This document shows, piece after piece, positions 48,896 to 61,900 of a stretch of DNA of 64,000 nt. The position numbers and the translations under genes are program-made. Below the pieces are notes generated by a model. The model saw nothing but the letters and a program-made list of their open reading frames with translations. It was not told the origin of the DNA and made no database searches. Within the stretch, counting starts at the first letter, position 1; the number at the start of each line of letters is the position of its first letter. The stretch is taken from NCBI GenBank assembly GCA_021904315.1, contig CM038915.1, positions 11,656,001 through 11,720,000 on the forward strand, written 5' to 3'. This stretch comes from Sphagnum magellanicum. Taxonomy: Eukaryota > Streptophyta > Sphagnopsida > Sphagnales > Sphagnaceae.

Positions 48896-51800
48896 TCATG
48901 GCTATCATGGGAAGGTCATGATTAATGATAGGCAAGGTGAATATAACATGATAATATGTGTGCTTATTATCAAAATAAATTTTGGATATCATTTAAATTG
49001 GGAAAATATGATTCAAACATAAAAAGGGGTGTATGAAATGTTCAAAATCAAATGAAATTACAAATTTAAGTCAAGTAAAGAAAATGTGTGGTTACATGTA
49101 GTAGATATTGTTTATAAGGTTGAAACTAATAATGATCTTAGATCCCCAATAATTATAGTCTAAAACATTTCAAAGTTTGGGCACGAAATTGTTCGAATGG
49201 AAACCTTCTTAAACCTTCAACCAATGGTAAAATTACCAATTTGTAAAGTCAACCCCTATTTGGGGTTACATTTGGACCTCCTTTTGTGCTCTCACCCCTT
49301 CCTTTGAACCTAAGGGGGACATTACTTGTGTTAAAATTTTAAATTATTAATGTCACAATGGTTTTGGGGTTGGGGGGGGGTATTAGGTGAAGGAATTTTG
49401 TTTTTCCCCACCATATTATTATCTAATTTTCTAATATGCACATATTTTAGCTGCCTTATATATTGTTTCCAATTTCAATATCTTGTAGTCATTTGAAATT
49501 TTGTATTTTACTATGTTTGTAGATGGAAAAGAAGTCAAAATTATTCTTTCAAAGATGGATCGTTTGCATATTGAGTTGGGGCATGCAAGAGTAGTTATTT
49601 CAATGCCTTCAACAATCCACTTCACTATAGGCAAGATTAACAAATTATGCGGCCAATGTAGTTTCCATTATAATTTAGACATATGAATTTATAAAATTAG
49701 ACAACAGTTTCCCATACAATTTGAAATTTGAGATACCAATATTAGCCAATGTAAGTTTAATCCTTAAATTTTTGATACACAAATGGATCAATAAAAACAA
49801 AACATAAACCTAACCTAAGAACAATTTTTATGATTTTGCAATATAACATGTTTAACACCTCACATGATAAATATAAACTTAAATTACTCCCAACCCATTG
49901 CAAATAATGGGTGTCAACAAATTTATTATCGCATTGTTAACTTTGCACATCATGTTGATGTTGATGATTCCTTGTGACCCAACATCATTATTCTACAAAC
50001 TTTGTGAAACAATTCACAAATATATTTGAAATTGTTAATTGATTATGCAATAAATTAAATATTATATCATAACTATGTTATGAATGATAGATGAAAGTGA
50101 AACAAATGCATATGAATCAAAGTAAAATTATCATCTTAAAAAAATGTTGAAGAAACCTATTTTCAAAAGAATAATCAATAATCAAACACATCTTCCATTG
50201 ATAATAGATAGATAAGGAAATATTTAACCCAAAAATGGAAAACAATACAAGATTGTTTAAGTTAAGAATTCTTAACCTATTAATTGAACCCATTAACAAC
50301 TAATACTTTAAAATGATATATACATATGTTATATATATAATTATGGATTAATGTATACCTTATATTAATTGTTTTCAAAATAAACATAACCTTATTATAA
50401 AACTAATTAAATCATAACTTTCGTCCAACGACCAATATATGGGACTTTATATTATTATTCACATTTAAAAAAAAATCAAAGAAGAATGTCCCCTTTAAGC
50501 TTTTGAACTATCTTTAAAATCATCCCTTGATGGGATTAACACTCCAAAGTGGGCATGAAAGATTGCCATTGCTTCAATTACACACTTTACAAACCTCATC
50601 ATTATTGTTCTAGCCACACACTTGTGAACTTCATCATTATAGACATACCCACAATTTTTAAAAACAACAAAAAAAATAGACACCAAAAGACACCAAATTT
50701 TTTAACACACACACAAAAGCGAACATAAGGACATAGATTAGAAGGCACCAAGATTTTGAATGCCCAAAACCCGAAAATTGAGAAAACAAAACCAAAATCC
50801 ACCTTGGAAAGCTTGTTGAAAACCTTTTCACATTTGCCCCACACACGAATTCCTCCTTCAAAGCTTGTTAGTTTAAACTGTTGAAAACCCAAAATAGGAA
50901 ACAATTTAAATTCTTCACACACAATTCCTTCTTGAAAGCTTGTCAAAAAAATGTTTAAAATCCAAAAAATAGAAAGAAAAACGTTGAATCCCAAAAAATA
51001 AATTAAAAAACCAATTCCTCCCTGAACTTTCTTCTTCCAACTTCTTATGCTCATTTTTTCATCAAGTTTTCTTCTTTGAGCCTCTTTGTTTCCTAGAGAA
51101 ATAAAACATAAGAACCAAGGCGTAAGGAAAACACAAGAGCTTAGGCATGCACAAAAACTTTCTTCTTCATCTATTGGAGAAACAAAACATAGGAGCTTGG
51201 TGATGGTGATTAGACATTTAGACCTCCAACCATGCATCTTCACAAAACCACCACTTTTAAAAGCTTCAACTCCCTCTTGATTCACAAAGACACCAACTTT
51301 GAATTTCACCATTGTTCCCAAAGGAAACACAAGACACATGATCAATATCTAGCACCCATTAGTCTTGGTGGGTTTCAAAGTTTGACTTGGTGGCATTTTC
51401 CTTCATTGTGCCTCATCTTGTGTTCTTGCCAGTTGCACCATGTTTCAATTAAATCCAACATGAAAACCCCCTAATTTTTTTAATTTCATAGATAATTTCA
51501 TTATATATCAAGTTTCACATATGTTATTTTGCTTTTAAGTACAAATATTTTTGAAGAAAAATTATACCCCCTGATGATGATAAACCTTAATTATAAAATT
51601 TTAGTTATTTTTACCACACAAACATAAATGGAACCATATATATTTGATTTCACATTGTTGTATAATACACCCCTATTATTTTCCCCTGACATATAATTCT
51701 TCCTTTGCAAAGTCAATGAATGACCATAAACAAAATTTATTAAAAATGATGCCTCTTTGATGGTGGAAGATGAAAAAATCAATGTAGGCATTTTGAACAT

Positions 51801-52128
51801 TTAAAATGTTGCAATGTATAAACAATTGAGAAAAACCTATTGACACAAAATTTCAACAAATTGGGAAGATATGAAAACATGTTCTCAATGTTCATGTGAT
51901 ATTTGATAAAAAATGGTGTTTGAATGCCCATCCCTACAAGGAGACATTTTGAGTTAATTAAAAGTGTGTGCATTGTGATGCACTTTGTTTCATGTGGTAT
52001 ATTACATAAATTATTGTGGGTAGAAATAATATGTTTTGATTTTGGGAATAAGTTTTCATCCTACGTACGATAAATCGATTAATACCAATTTTGGGTGGTT
52101 CTCAAAAGGTTCCTTGGTTTTCAATCTA

Positions 52129-52203
52129 GTTTTCACTGTGAAAACCAATGGGTATCACATTATGTGTCATAGTGGGACTAAAACCCTATTCATTGGTTTT
52201 CAC
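52129..52203. repeat. Nested foldback built on GTTTTCAC / GTGAAAAC
   Basis: GTTTTCAC-T-GTGAAAAC (52129-52145) is a perfect 8-bp-arm palindrome. Its right arm extended, GTGAAAACCAATG (52138-52150), is also the exact reverse complement of CATTGGTTTTCAC (52191-52203). Two alternative hairpins therefore share one arm. Confidence 0.8.
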
Positions 52204-54889
52204 ATTAACGAAAACCAAAATTTTAAATTTCGTTTTAATTTTAAAATATTTTTATATTGAGGCTTGGGTGCCATCAAAAGCACAATCCAAGTTCAAATAT
52301 TGGGGGGGGGGGGATTAAGGTCAAACAAATTTTTAATTATTAAATTTAAGGTTATTGTATCCTAAAAAAAAGGTGCAAATGTAAACACATATGGTTATCA
52401 ACTCATGGCCATAATACACACATGTATATAAGGTAGGAATAAATCACACTAGTTTGTCATCTTTAATCAACAATATTTTCTTAAACCTAATTTATTCCTA
52501 TGATTTTTTATCTAGTTGTTAATTCTCCATGACTTGAGACTAAATTCAAAACTTATAGGCATGAGATGGATCATATCATTATGGATCTCCTTTCACATGA
52601 TATCTTGATTTTTTATATGGCATTGAAATTACATTCAAAATTATATACCCTTCACATAATATTCATAATTCCACACAAGATTTCCCAAAAACTATGATTT
52701 GAGTATTTGACCTTGTCTCCCTAACAATTGATGACATATAGTCCCAATTGCCCTTTAGAGATCCCATACATTTGACATATAAAAGTATTACAAGTGTAAC
52801 CCCAACCTCCCAAAAACTATCCCCCTTGCACAATAAGCAAAAAATTGAACCCCAAGATAGTAGATGGTTTCCAAGGAGCATTAATGTTAGACCTGGAACT
52901 CCCACATCAACATGTACTTACTTTCCCTATATTTGTATCACATTTTTAGAGCTCTTAAACTATTTCAAGTAGATAGAATTTGAAATTTTGATGCCATGAA
53001 TAAATCAACCATTCATTATCCCCTAGAGCCTATCATTAGCTCCATTCATTCCATTAAAATTATACATGACCTACTTAAATGTTAGTCATCTAACTACAAA
53101 ATCTCCTATGCAATGGACATTTTTGAAGATCCATAGTTAGACTACCCAAGAATTTCACACCATGGGCATTCTTCCCATTGATACAACATTTACCCCTTCC
53201 AAACAACAACACCAAAGAAAAAACCCAAAGGCTTAGATCTTTATCTTGCCAAAGGTTGTTCCTTCTATCCCTTCAACTTCCAACATAGAGTTCCATCCAA
53301 ATTTTTAAAAACATCCACACTCCATGAAAAAACAAGGAAAACAACAAAAACACATTATAACACATCCCAAAAATCTTAGACCATCACAATCAAGTGCCAT
53401 TTCCACTACTCCACCACAAATTCGCAAAAAAATCACTAGATGATGAAAGACAAAAGTTACAACAATTTTTGGTGTTTAGATAGAGACATGGATCTCCTTC
53501 TTCACACATTAAACCTTAGTTGACATAGATTGTTCACACTAGACAAAAATCCAAGTTACATTGCAACATTGTTAATTGGCAAAGAAGTATGTTTGGTGAA
53601 GGCACGATGTTAATAGGTCAATACTGATGAAGACCTTGTAATGTAAGGAGGAGGTGATATACGTTGGGTGGACTATTGTTATTTAATGCATAATTATCTT
53701 TGGCAATAGGAGTAAAACTAGGAAGTGATGTAAACATAAAGTTTATTTTTTGCTTTACTTTTGAAGTAGTTTCAAATAATTGGAAGAAATGGGGATTTTG
53801 AATATTCTTGAAGATTTGGAGAATGTTAATAATTTCAAAACATATACTTGATGTGATAACAAATTAATTAAATAAATTTAAAATAAAAAGTAAATTATGA
53901 GGATGACATGGGAAATATTTGTCCATATATTTGAAAGTTTTGTTTTTCAGCTATGTAAAATTGGAATTTAATAACCAATTTGTGATAATTGGTCAAAAGA
54001 TCCAATTTTTTTTACATTTGCGAGAATTGACATCTTTGAGAATCAATTAATTTTTTCGAAAAAAACTTGATACCCTAATTGGTTTTTTAAAAACCAAATT
54101 TTTTGTGGTAAAAAATAGATTGGTTTTTACAAACACATGTAAAAATTGGAATTAAAAATTATCACAAAAAATGAAGATTGCCCAACATTAGTCAAAACAC
54201 CTTATTCAAATGAAACATGAATTATTACTTTTGAACCCAAACTTATATTTTTTCTTAAGGCCTCATATTAAGACCTTGTTTGTGGGCAAACCCGTTTTCC
54301 TTGTTGTTGAAGCTCATAGTGGGAGTTATAAAAACTTTAATGTGATGTTATAATAGTAGTTGGCGTTTGATTCATTGACACACAACAGACAAAAGTATGA
54401 GACATGATAGATTGAAACAAATAGACTTATGATTCCTTATGATTCCAAGTTGCAATCTACAAACAAAACTATTGTAACATGTTTTTAGAAAAGGGTTATG
54501 CCAAGGTATTTTTAATTCATTCAAGGCAGTTGACATGGGCATGAATGAGATATGATATTGATGAGGTCTACCTGTCATGTCCATAGTTTGAGCCTCTTTA
54601 GTGTTGTGCTTCAACCCCAATGTGACAAAGAATTTAAGCAAAGTAAAAATGTTAGCCAAGGGTGGAGAAAAACTTTTCCATGAATGGAATGCCCTAAATC
54701 CAAAGCTCGGGAGGAAGACATGCAAGGGTGGGCACATTGCAAAAGGGTACCTACTTGACCTAGAAAAAAGGTGTATAACTAAGTCAAATAAATAAATAAA
54801 AGAAAAACACCCAATAAGGGAACAAGAAAAGACAATAGAATGGATTGAAGTCCAAACAAAATACCACACCCAAAAGTGCAAAACGCACA

Positions 54890-55740
54890 ATGGGGAGCCA
54901 TAAAAGGAGAAATCAAGAAACCTGGGACCTAAACCCATCACCGGTAGCACGAAACAATTCATGCAAGGAGGTGGGTGAAAAACTTGGAAGGACACCAAGC
55001 CTAGAAGAGGCCTTTCCTGTAGCCACAATTACCTTTTGCAAAATAGTGGCTACCTAAACTTTTTGAAGAGCCACCAACACCGTTTGTTTATAATATGAAC
55101 ATAAAATCGAAAGAAAAAGACCTCTAGAACCCTTCATCAACCATGCCATGTTGGCACATTGATGAAAGAGTCATCCACCTATTGGTATAAACATCCAAAT
55201 ATCTTTACTACTAAAGGGATGAAATCATTTTCAAGGTGTCGGTCGCAATATGACATAACTTTGGCCTAATCTATAATCATGTCGCAATCACTTCCTGAGA
55301 AGAAGCAATTTGTGAAACAAGATCTGCACTAGTTGGGTCAACAATGATTATGCTTGCAAAAATGTGAATACCATTTGTTGTAAGCACAATATCCATTCAT
55401 CACCATGATGATTAGAGAGATGGAACCAAGAGAACATGAGTTTGTTCGCACAAAACATGGAATTCAACATCCTTAGCAATGGAATCAAAAGAATTCCAAA
55501 CTGTATCATGTGTGGTAGTGTGTTCTCCCCCATGAACACAACCAAGTAGGTGTATTCTTGTTGAATCTATGGGCTGGCCACATATGCATCAAGAAAGACC
55601 ATGAGCTGTAGGATGGGGGAGGCCCAATCTAATGCGTAGTGTTGAGGAGAAAATGCCAAAGGCCATCCTAAAATATGGGATGACTAGGCGGTCAAAAAAC
55701 TAAACACTTAAGCTTGCGGTTATGCAAGATCTTAGTCGAA
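54890..55740 (-). mobile_element. Decayed LINE-like 3' portion, downstream of reverse transcriptase
   Basis: On the minus strand a zinc-finger-like motif CICGQPIDSTRIHLLGC (about 55615-55565), preceded by LGLPHPTAHGLS and followed by HGGEHTTTHD, fits the C-x-C-G-x-P-x-D...H-x3-C tail after plant LINE reverse transcriptases. Then come EFHVLCEQTHVL, DIVLTTNGIHI and IIIVDPT, and further on pieces resembling VALQ-A-ATIL and ASSRL, in order but in different frames with several stops. I recall this conserved tail from many plant reverse transcriptase-like proteins. No reverse transcriptase core lies in the next kilobase, so the copy is partial. Confidence 0.5.
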
Positions 55741-58153
55741 CATGATGACAATTTGAAGACAACTTTGAAATGATATTAGAAAATGAATTTTCATGCACGT
55801 TTTCCAAAATGCTCTTTTGAAAACAATTTTTTTTCTTTTTCTAATAGGTGTTCAAATGGAAGGACAAAAACTTGAGCAATTGGAGGTAGAAAGGTTTTGG
55901 GGGTCTTGGGTTTGGAGTTTTGAAGCCTTAGTTGATGAATAGGGTTTTACCTAGGGTTTTTTGAGTTTGAAGTCTTAAGGGAGTAAGGCCCATGGTTAGT
56001 GTTTAAAACCAAATGGGGATTTTGAAAATGTCAGTGGAACATAATCAAATATTTGTGAATTTTCAAGGAGTGTCCATGGAGCATGGAAAAGCATCAATGG
56101 AACATTTAGGAACATTAATAAAGCATGTAGGAACGTCAACAAAGCATTTAGGAACGTCGACATAATGTCATAGAACACCATCATTGGGCTAGTGATAGAT
56201 CTTAGTGATGTTGGAGACTTGCATTTTGGAAGTTGTTTAGGGATGTGGGATAGGGGGTGTAGTTTCATTAATTTGACGATATGCCCTTGTGTGGTAGGCA
56301 TTCTTGGTTAAAATTGGAGTTGGTAAAAGCTTTCCCTTCCACATGGACATTTGAAAGGCCAAAGTCCACATGGGACTGATTTTAGGGAAGAAGCTAGTGG
56401 TGTGGAATTCGATTTTTTTGGATTTTGGTGTTTTCAATGATGTTCCTCAAGTTTTCACTGTGTTCCCCATGATGTTCCCAATAACATCACATCTTATTTC
56501 ATATGTTTTGCCCAAAGCTAAATGTTCCTATCCCATAAATAACTGGGCAAAAGGGAAGTACGTCTATATTTGTGTTTTGAGGGAGGGCGTAATGGGCCAT
56601 TCAAAGTGGCTCCTTGGGGGTGGGGGTGGGGGGGGGGAAGGGAACAACTTTGGGTTTACCCACCCAAACTAATTAATAGAAACAAACGAAGTTTTTTTCC
56701 CCACAAAAAAATGTGGAGTTTTTCCTTTCTCTAGTGTGAATTTGATTAGATTTGCTATTGTTGTTGGAAAAATTCTCCAAAATTCTCATATCAAAGAATT
56801 GGGGGGAGAAAAAAAAACTAGAAGGAACAATCTATTTGCTTTGTTCATTTGTTAGTTCTTTGAAAAATTAAGAAACCCAAACTTTCAAGTTTCAACCATC
56901 CCAAATTCCACCTCACATAACCATCAACTATTCCAATCCAACTGACTTCCTAACACAACCAACTATCAACCATTCCAACCACAACAATTTTATTTATTTA
57001 TTTATTTATCCCAATTTTTTGATGTAGCCAAGGTGGCAATCATCAACAAGCCAACTTAGCCAAAATTTTCTATTACAAAAAATAAGAAAGGATTTAAGAT
57101 CATTATTTATTTCTAGCTAACTACTTGAATCATGCATAGAAATTTGACACTTTTAAAGATTTCTTTTCAAAATATGGCAATTTTTTTCAAAAGATAAAAA
57201 TCATTGAATTTAGAACAATTTTTTTTCCCCCCCAAAAAATGCCAAATTTCACACCAAAAGAAAGAAAGAAAGAAAGAAAGATGATTCCAACCCAATAAAC
57301 TTTCAAGCATTCCAAACTAATCAAAGAACAAATATGCAAAATTTCAAATTTCAAATTTTTTCTCATGGCCATCTATTTTTGTGGAAGAAAAAAAGATTAA
57401 AAAAAAAAGCCTACCCCTTATTAAATTGTCTTAATCCATGGACATGAAAAAGCACATGCTAATTTGTCTTTTTATATTCATGTAAGTGGGTAGCAGAAAG
57501 GCCTGAGATATTGTAACCAAAGGTGAATCAGATTCGTCAATGTAAAAAAACTAATAAAATAAAATAAAATTAAAATTAAAATACTATTTTTGACATAATG
57601 AAATTATTTAGTTTTTTATTCTTGCAAAATTTGAATTTTCTTGAAATTTGTCATATGTTGGATATACATTCAAAAATATTGGATGTATTTTGGCAAATGT
57701 TGCAAATTAATCCATTATTATTTAACATGTATGAATTGCCATATTTTTGTGAGACAATTGAGATCTTGTTGTTGTGGATTCTTCATAAGAGTGATTTAAA
57801 AAAAGAACTGTTTGGTTGTCATTCTTTCAAACAGCCTCAAAGAACCTCCGGGTTTCAAGAGAAAACCGGAGGTTCTCTAGGTGGGCATTTGACTTTTTCA
57901 GAAAAGGGGGGTGGGGGGGTGAGAACTGGGTTACCAGATATCAAAACCTGGGCAGATGATTTCTTAATAACCATGGGTACTGTATATACTTGTAATACCC
58001 TGATGGCTTCAACACAAATTATATTATTTTAGAAATGCTGAAATTTTCAAAAAAAAAATTCTGAAAAAGAAAAGAAAATTAGTGAATTATTTGACAGATT
58101 TGTGCTGAAGCTGCCCAGTGCACCACTACAGTGTATGTGTATATATATATATC
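55741..58153. other. Intergenic DNA upstream of the GGTTC element
   Basis: No gene is supported. A short tandem repeat of about 21 bp (AAAGCAT.TAGGAACGTC) lies near 56090-56160. A G-quadruplex-type G run is at 56616-56637 and an AAAG microsatellite at about 57261-57282. A hairpin with 11-bp arms, AGAACCTCCGG and CCGGAGGTTCT, is at 57841-57876. A 144-codon frame at 57598-58032 crosses that hairpin and shows no domain. Confidence 0.5.
56616..56637 (+). repeat. G-quadruplex-type run G5-T-G5-T-G10
   Basis: Twenty G in three blocks separated by single T; the last block can supply two tetrad strands. It is intergenic, about 2.4 kb from the nearest gene start. Confidence 0.8.
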
Positions 58154-58705
58154 AGAGCTGGGTATTTGACCGTTTGAGACCCGTGGTCATCAACCACCTT
58201 GATACCCGTAGAGGGCTTGGTGCTGTGTTAGGTGGTTTCTTCAACACCCACACCCGTGTATATACCCGCTTACTTCCCGGTTCTCAAAACACTCCAAGAA
58301 CTGGGTGGGTTTGGTAGACAACCGTGGTTCTCAAAAAATGCAACCAAGTCAAAGAACCGCTGCTGGGTCTTTCTTTATCAGGCCTTTCGTGAAAAACCCT
58401 TGGTTCTGGGAGGGGGTTTGAAAGCGGACCGGTTCTCTGGTTCCGGGATGCTCAAAGAACTGGAACCGATGGTTCTCTGACCCCCCCGGGAGCATTCAGA
58501 GAGACGGAGCCGACGGTTCTCTGACCGCGGAATATTCGAGGAACCGGAACTGACGGTTCTCTGACCGCGGAGTATTCAAGGAACCGGAACTGACGGTTCT
58601 ATGATTCTGGAATACCATGGTAGGTACCCTGGAAGCTTTGACATTCAGGCCAACATTTGTACAAAATAACTTTGTGCAGTGTTTTTGAAATACCCGCCCA
58701 ACACG
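58154..58705 (+). repeat. GGTTC element, copy 2, next to a gene start
   Basis: About five units near 40 bp occupy 58428-58620 (core GACGGTTCTCTGACCGCGGA then TATTC.AGGAACCGGAACT), richer in GC than copy 1 at 40.5 kb. Many half-palindromes GGTTCT/AGAACC lie in 58280-58430. GGGTATTTGACC near 58159 and TGAAATACCC near 58687 may be its diverged inverted ends. The element finishes about 290 bp before the start codon of the next gene. Confidence 0.65.
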
Positions 58706-58870
58706 GGTAAGAACACAGTAGGAGCAGCAGACGGCAACCAGCCAGCGAGAGAGAGGGAGAGGGAGACAGAGACAGAGAGAGATGGCGCTTCTCTTCTCTT
58801 TTGCGTGCGAGCTGAGACGTTAGTAATAAGAAGTGGGCAACAAGATTCGGCTCTTGGCGTTGGCTCTCTC

Positions 58871-58912
58871 GTTGTTGTTGTTGTTGTTGTTGTTGTTGTG
58901 TGTGTGTGTGTG
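58871..58912 (+). repeat. (GTT)n(GT)n run in the 5' leader region
   Basis: About nine GTT units (58871-58898) pass into GT steps shortly before the start codon at 58996. A CAA run inside the coding sequence (59209-59226) is its complement. Confidence 0.85.
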
Positions 58913-58995
58913 CATGACATTGGACTTTTTTTCTTTTGGGGGAAAAAATAGGAGGAAAGAAGACAGACAGACAAACGGAGGAGGAGGAGGACAAA

Positions 58996-61900
58996 ATGGC
59001 GGTTTCGGCATTCAAGTCGACGACCAGGAGGAGCTGCAACATTCGCGGAGTTGAAGTAGTGGACGTCCTGGTCGCAACTCCGCGCTCCAGGAATACCAGT
59101 CCGGTACGGCGATCATCATCAGCAGCATCGCGGCCAACGAGTCCTGTGAAGCGGATGCCTTCTGCCACATCTCGATCTCGCCCTACGTCGCCAACAAACA
59201 AGCAGCAGCAACAACAACAACAACAAGTAGTTGCCAAGCACAATGAACGATTGCACAGAAGGACGCGGAGTTTTGCGGATTTGTCGTCTTCGCAATACTT
59301 GACTGATTCCTCCTCCACCCCTGCACCACCACCGGAGAGTACTACTACTCGTCGTCATGGCGGCATCAGTAGCAGCTTTGGCCCCAGGTCTTCCGCTCGT
59401 CAGTTGCCTAGTGATTCCGAGGTCGGATTCTTCTTCTTCTTTTCTTTTTTCTATTCTGCCGCCGTTTTCTGTATTGGATTGTGATGGAAACGTTTGCTAC
59501 AGAGTGAAGCAGAACCTAGGTACATGATGAGGCGGTCATCGTCGGAGAGAAGGCGATACGGTTCGGATAATGAAAGCAGTGTCCATTCTGTCAGAGAGTC
59601 ATCTGTGCACCGGCCTGCTGCTGGCCATAGCAAGCATTCTTATCGACAACCAAATGGTGGCGGCGGCTTGAGAAGGTCTATGAGTCAGCTTGAGCTTTCT
59701 GAGCCCAGAACTCCCGTGTACTATGTAAGAAGAAGTAGACAAACTCATCATCATCAGCATTTGCATTCTGTAAGAAGCTGCTTGCTACAGTTATAACAAT
59801 GTGCCAGCCAAAAAGAATTGATTACTGGAACTGATGGTAGTGTGCATCCTGCTTTCAACTTCTGTTTTTCTTGTGAGAGATTATACTGCACAGGGCCTGA
59901 TGAGCAAAGAAAGAAGCCAGACAAATTTCTTCTACCTTGACAACTTCTTTTTTTTTCCCCAGAGGAAAGGAAATTTGCCCAGTGAGGAGGACAACCACCA
60001 CCCTCTTCAACCAGAGGATGGTGAGGTGCAAGTTGAAGAGAAGACCATCCGAGCTGTGCACACACAGACAAAGGTTCAGACTCTCTGTTACAACTGCCTA
60101 TATGATGTTTCTTCGTCTGCAGAAGTTTCAACTGATTTTATATCAGCAGGAGGCAGCCTCAAGACGGTGGCTAAGGTATGAATCTGTGTGAATCTGGAGT
60201 TCTGCATTTTGAGCCTTACTCAATAGGTTGTTGTTGTTGTTATGTGCCTAGGAATATATAACAATAGTTTCCTTTTCACATCAACTGCAATGAATACCTC
60301 AGCTGCCTATGAATTGGTTGCACAAGCTGACTTGTGGTGGCTTTGAGTCTGCTGTGGATTTGAGGCGGCTCTGTGAATGTTGTTCTTGCCATGTCAATAT
60401 CCTGAACTATCTACTAAATGGTATTGGCAAATCTTGGTGTGACAGCTTCAAGGGAACTCAATAGAGCCACTGTCACGAGAGACAGATGCTATCAACATGC
60501 ATGATGCAATGTGGGTGGAAATTAGGAGAGCTGTAACAGAGGCACGCAATGAGCTGGAGCAGGTCAGGGCTGATTACCTCTTTTTTTCCATTCCAGCACC
60601 AAGTGATTTAGGTTTTCTGATGGCATGTTCGCTACATGTTCATGATGAACTCAGCTTCTACAGCTGGATTTCTTTTGCCAGTCAGTGTCAGGTTGTAGTC
60701 CTCATCAGCTTTGTCTTGCTGAGATTTGCCACCAGCCCTGCCTCTGGTTCTGAACAATATATATTGCCTGTCCCAACAGTCTGTTAGCAAAGACCCATTG
60801 GCCCAAAGTTTACATGCAATTTCAAATGATGTACGGAAGGAATATGCGACCAAGCTTGAGCAGGTTTGTCTGGAACTGTACTCATATTGAATGTTAAAAT
60901 TTGATGCAACTCTACTTTGGTGTTCAGATCTTGGGTCAGTGTATCTTTTACATTTTGGGCTGTCCTAGGCACCAACCATATTGAACAATGGAGACCAATG
61001 GTCTTTTCATTGTCATTATAGGTTTATAAACCATCTGGTGTGGTAGGCAACTTCCCCCTTAAGCACACAGTTAACTTCTGTATCATACCTGGGAATATTG
61101 TATTTCTTCATGGCTAGTTGCATGTTTTGGACATTTGCAGGCTGAAAAAAAGGTTCAGGGGCTGTGGTCACAGTTAGTTATTGAAGAGCAGCAGTGCCTT
61201 GACCTCGTTGGATTTGTCAAGGAACTGTTTTCAAGACAACAAGAGACTCTGCAAACTCAACAAAGATCTTCTTTGGTATTAAGGGTAAGTCTCTCTATCC
61301 TTCTTGTGTGATGTGCTCAGGGGAAGATAATCATCTGTGAGCTGATTATCTCAAGGTGGCCCAAGATTGTAAGCCATGTATTCCTACTTACACTAAGCAG
61401 ATCCTGTAAGACAATTTAAGTGATTGTTTACTCTGGTCTTCTGCTGGTTCTCCTGATGTGCATACTGATGCAAGTGGGTTTGCAATTGGAGGCGTGTTGG
61501 TGTGATATCACCTTTTGTTTTTTGTTGTTTTCCTTATTTGGTGTTAGGTGCTAGCCAGTTTCATGGCTGAGTCTTCCTGTTGCTTCTGAACTTGCAACAG
61601 AAACTCAGTACCCACTGTAGGGAGCTGAAGTTGTCAGTGTGTAAGTTGTGATAGAAAACTTGCTGTCATAGATGTTACTGTTGATCATCACTGAACAAGT
61701 GACACTGTCACTGCTGCTCATACTGCTAGTGGTATAGTTTATCTTGACCTAGTTGTTTCCTTCTTCTCTGTTCCTTAGTCCTTATCTGGAAATTTTCTTT
61801 GACATTTTTGTTTACCTTGAATTGTGAGTGGGAAGGTTTCTCAATACTTGTGTGAGTTAGTACCCTGGTCACTGGCTGCAACTAGTGATTAGCAGGACAT

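Larger units (their letters stand above)
44781..54889. other. Ten-kilobase gene-poor AT-rich tract
   Basis: No coding region is supported. The longest frame, 247 codons on the minus strand at 50602-51345, is rich in Phe, Leu, Lys and Cys, matches no family I know, and covers short repeats of TTC(C/T)TTC.AAGCTTGT. G runs occur at 49372-49380 and 52302-52313. One dispersed repeat copy (48600) and a foldback sequence (52129) are listed separately. Confidence 0.55.

Noticed and set aside
50602-51345. 247-codon open frame on the minus strand
   Set aside because: The product is Phe/Leu/Lys/Cys-rich, has no recognisable motif and lies over short degenerate repeats in AT-rich DNA. I see no splice or promoter context.
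53930-54190. Possible inverted-repeat element around repeated AATTGGAATT phrases
   Set aside because: The matches are short, mostly direct and A/T-only. No terminal structure is convincing.
54372-55028. 218-codon open frame on the minus strand
   Set aside because: Most of it is out of frame with, or beyond, the LINE-like remnant that overlaps it. The product is Phe/Cys/Ser-rich without a domain.
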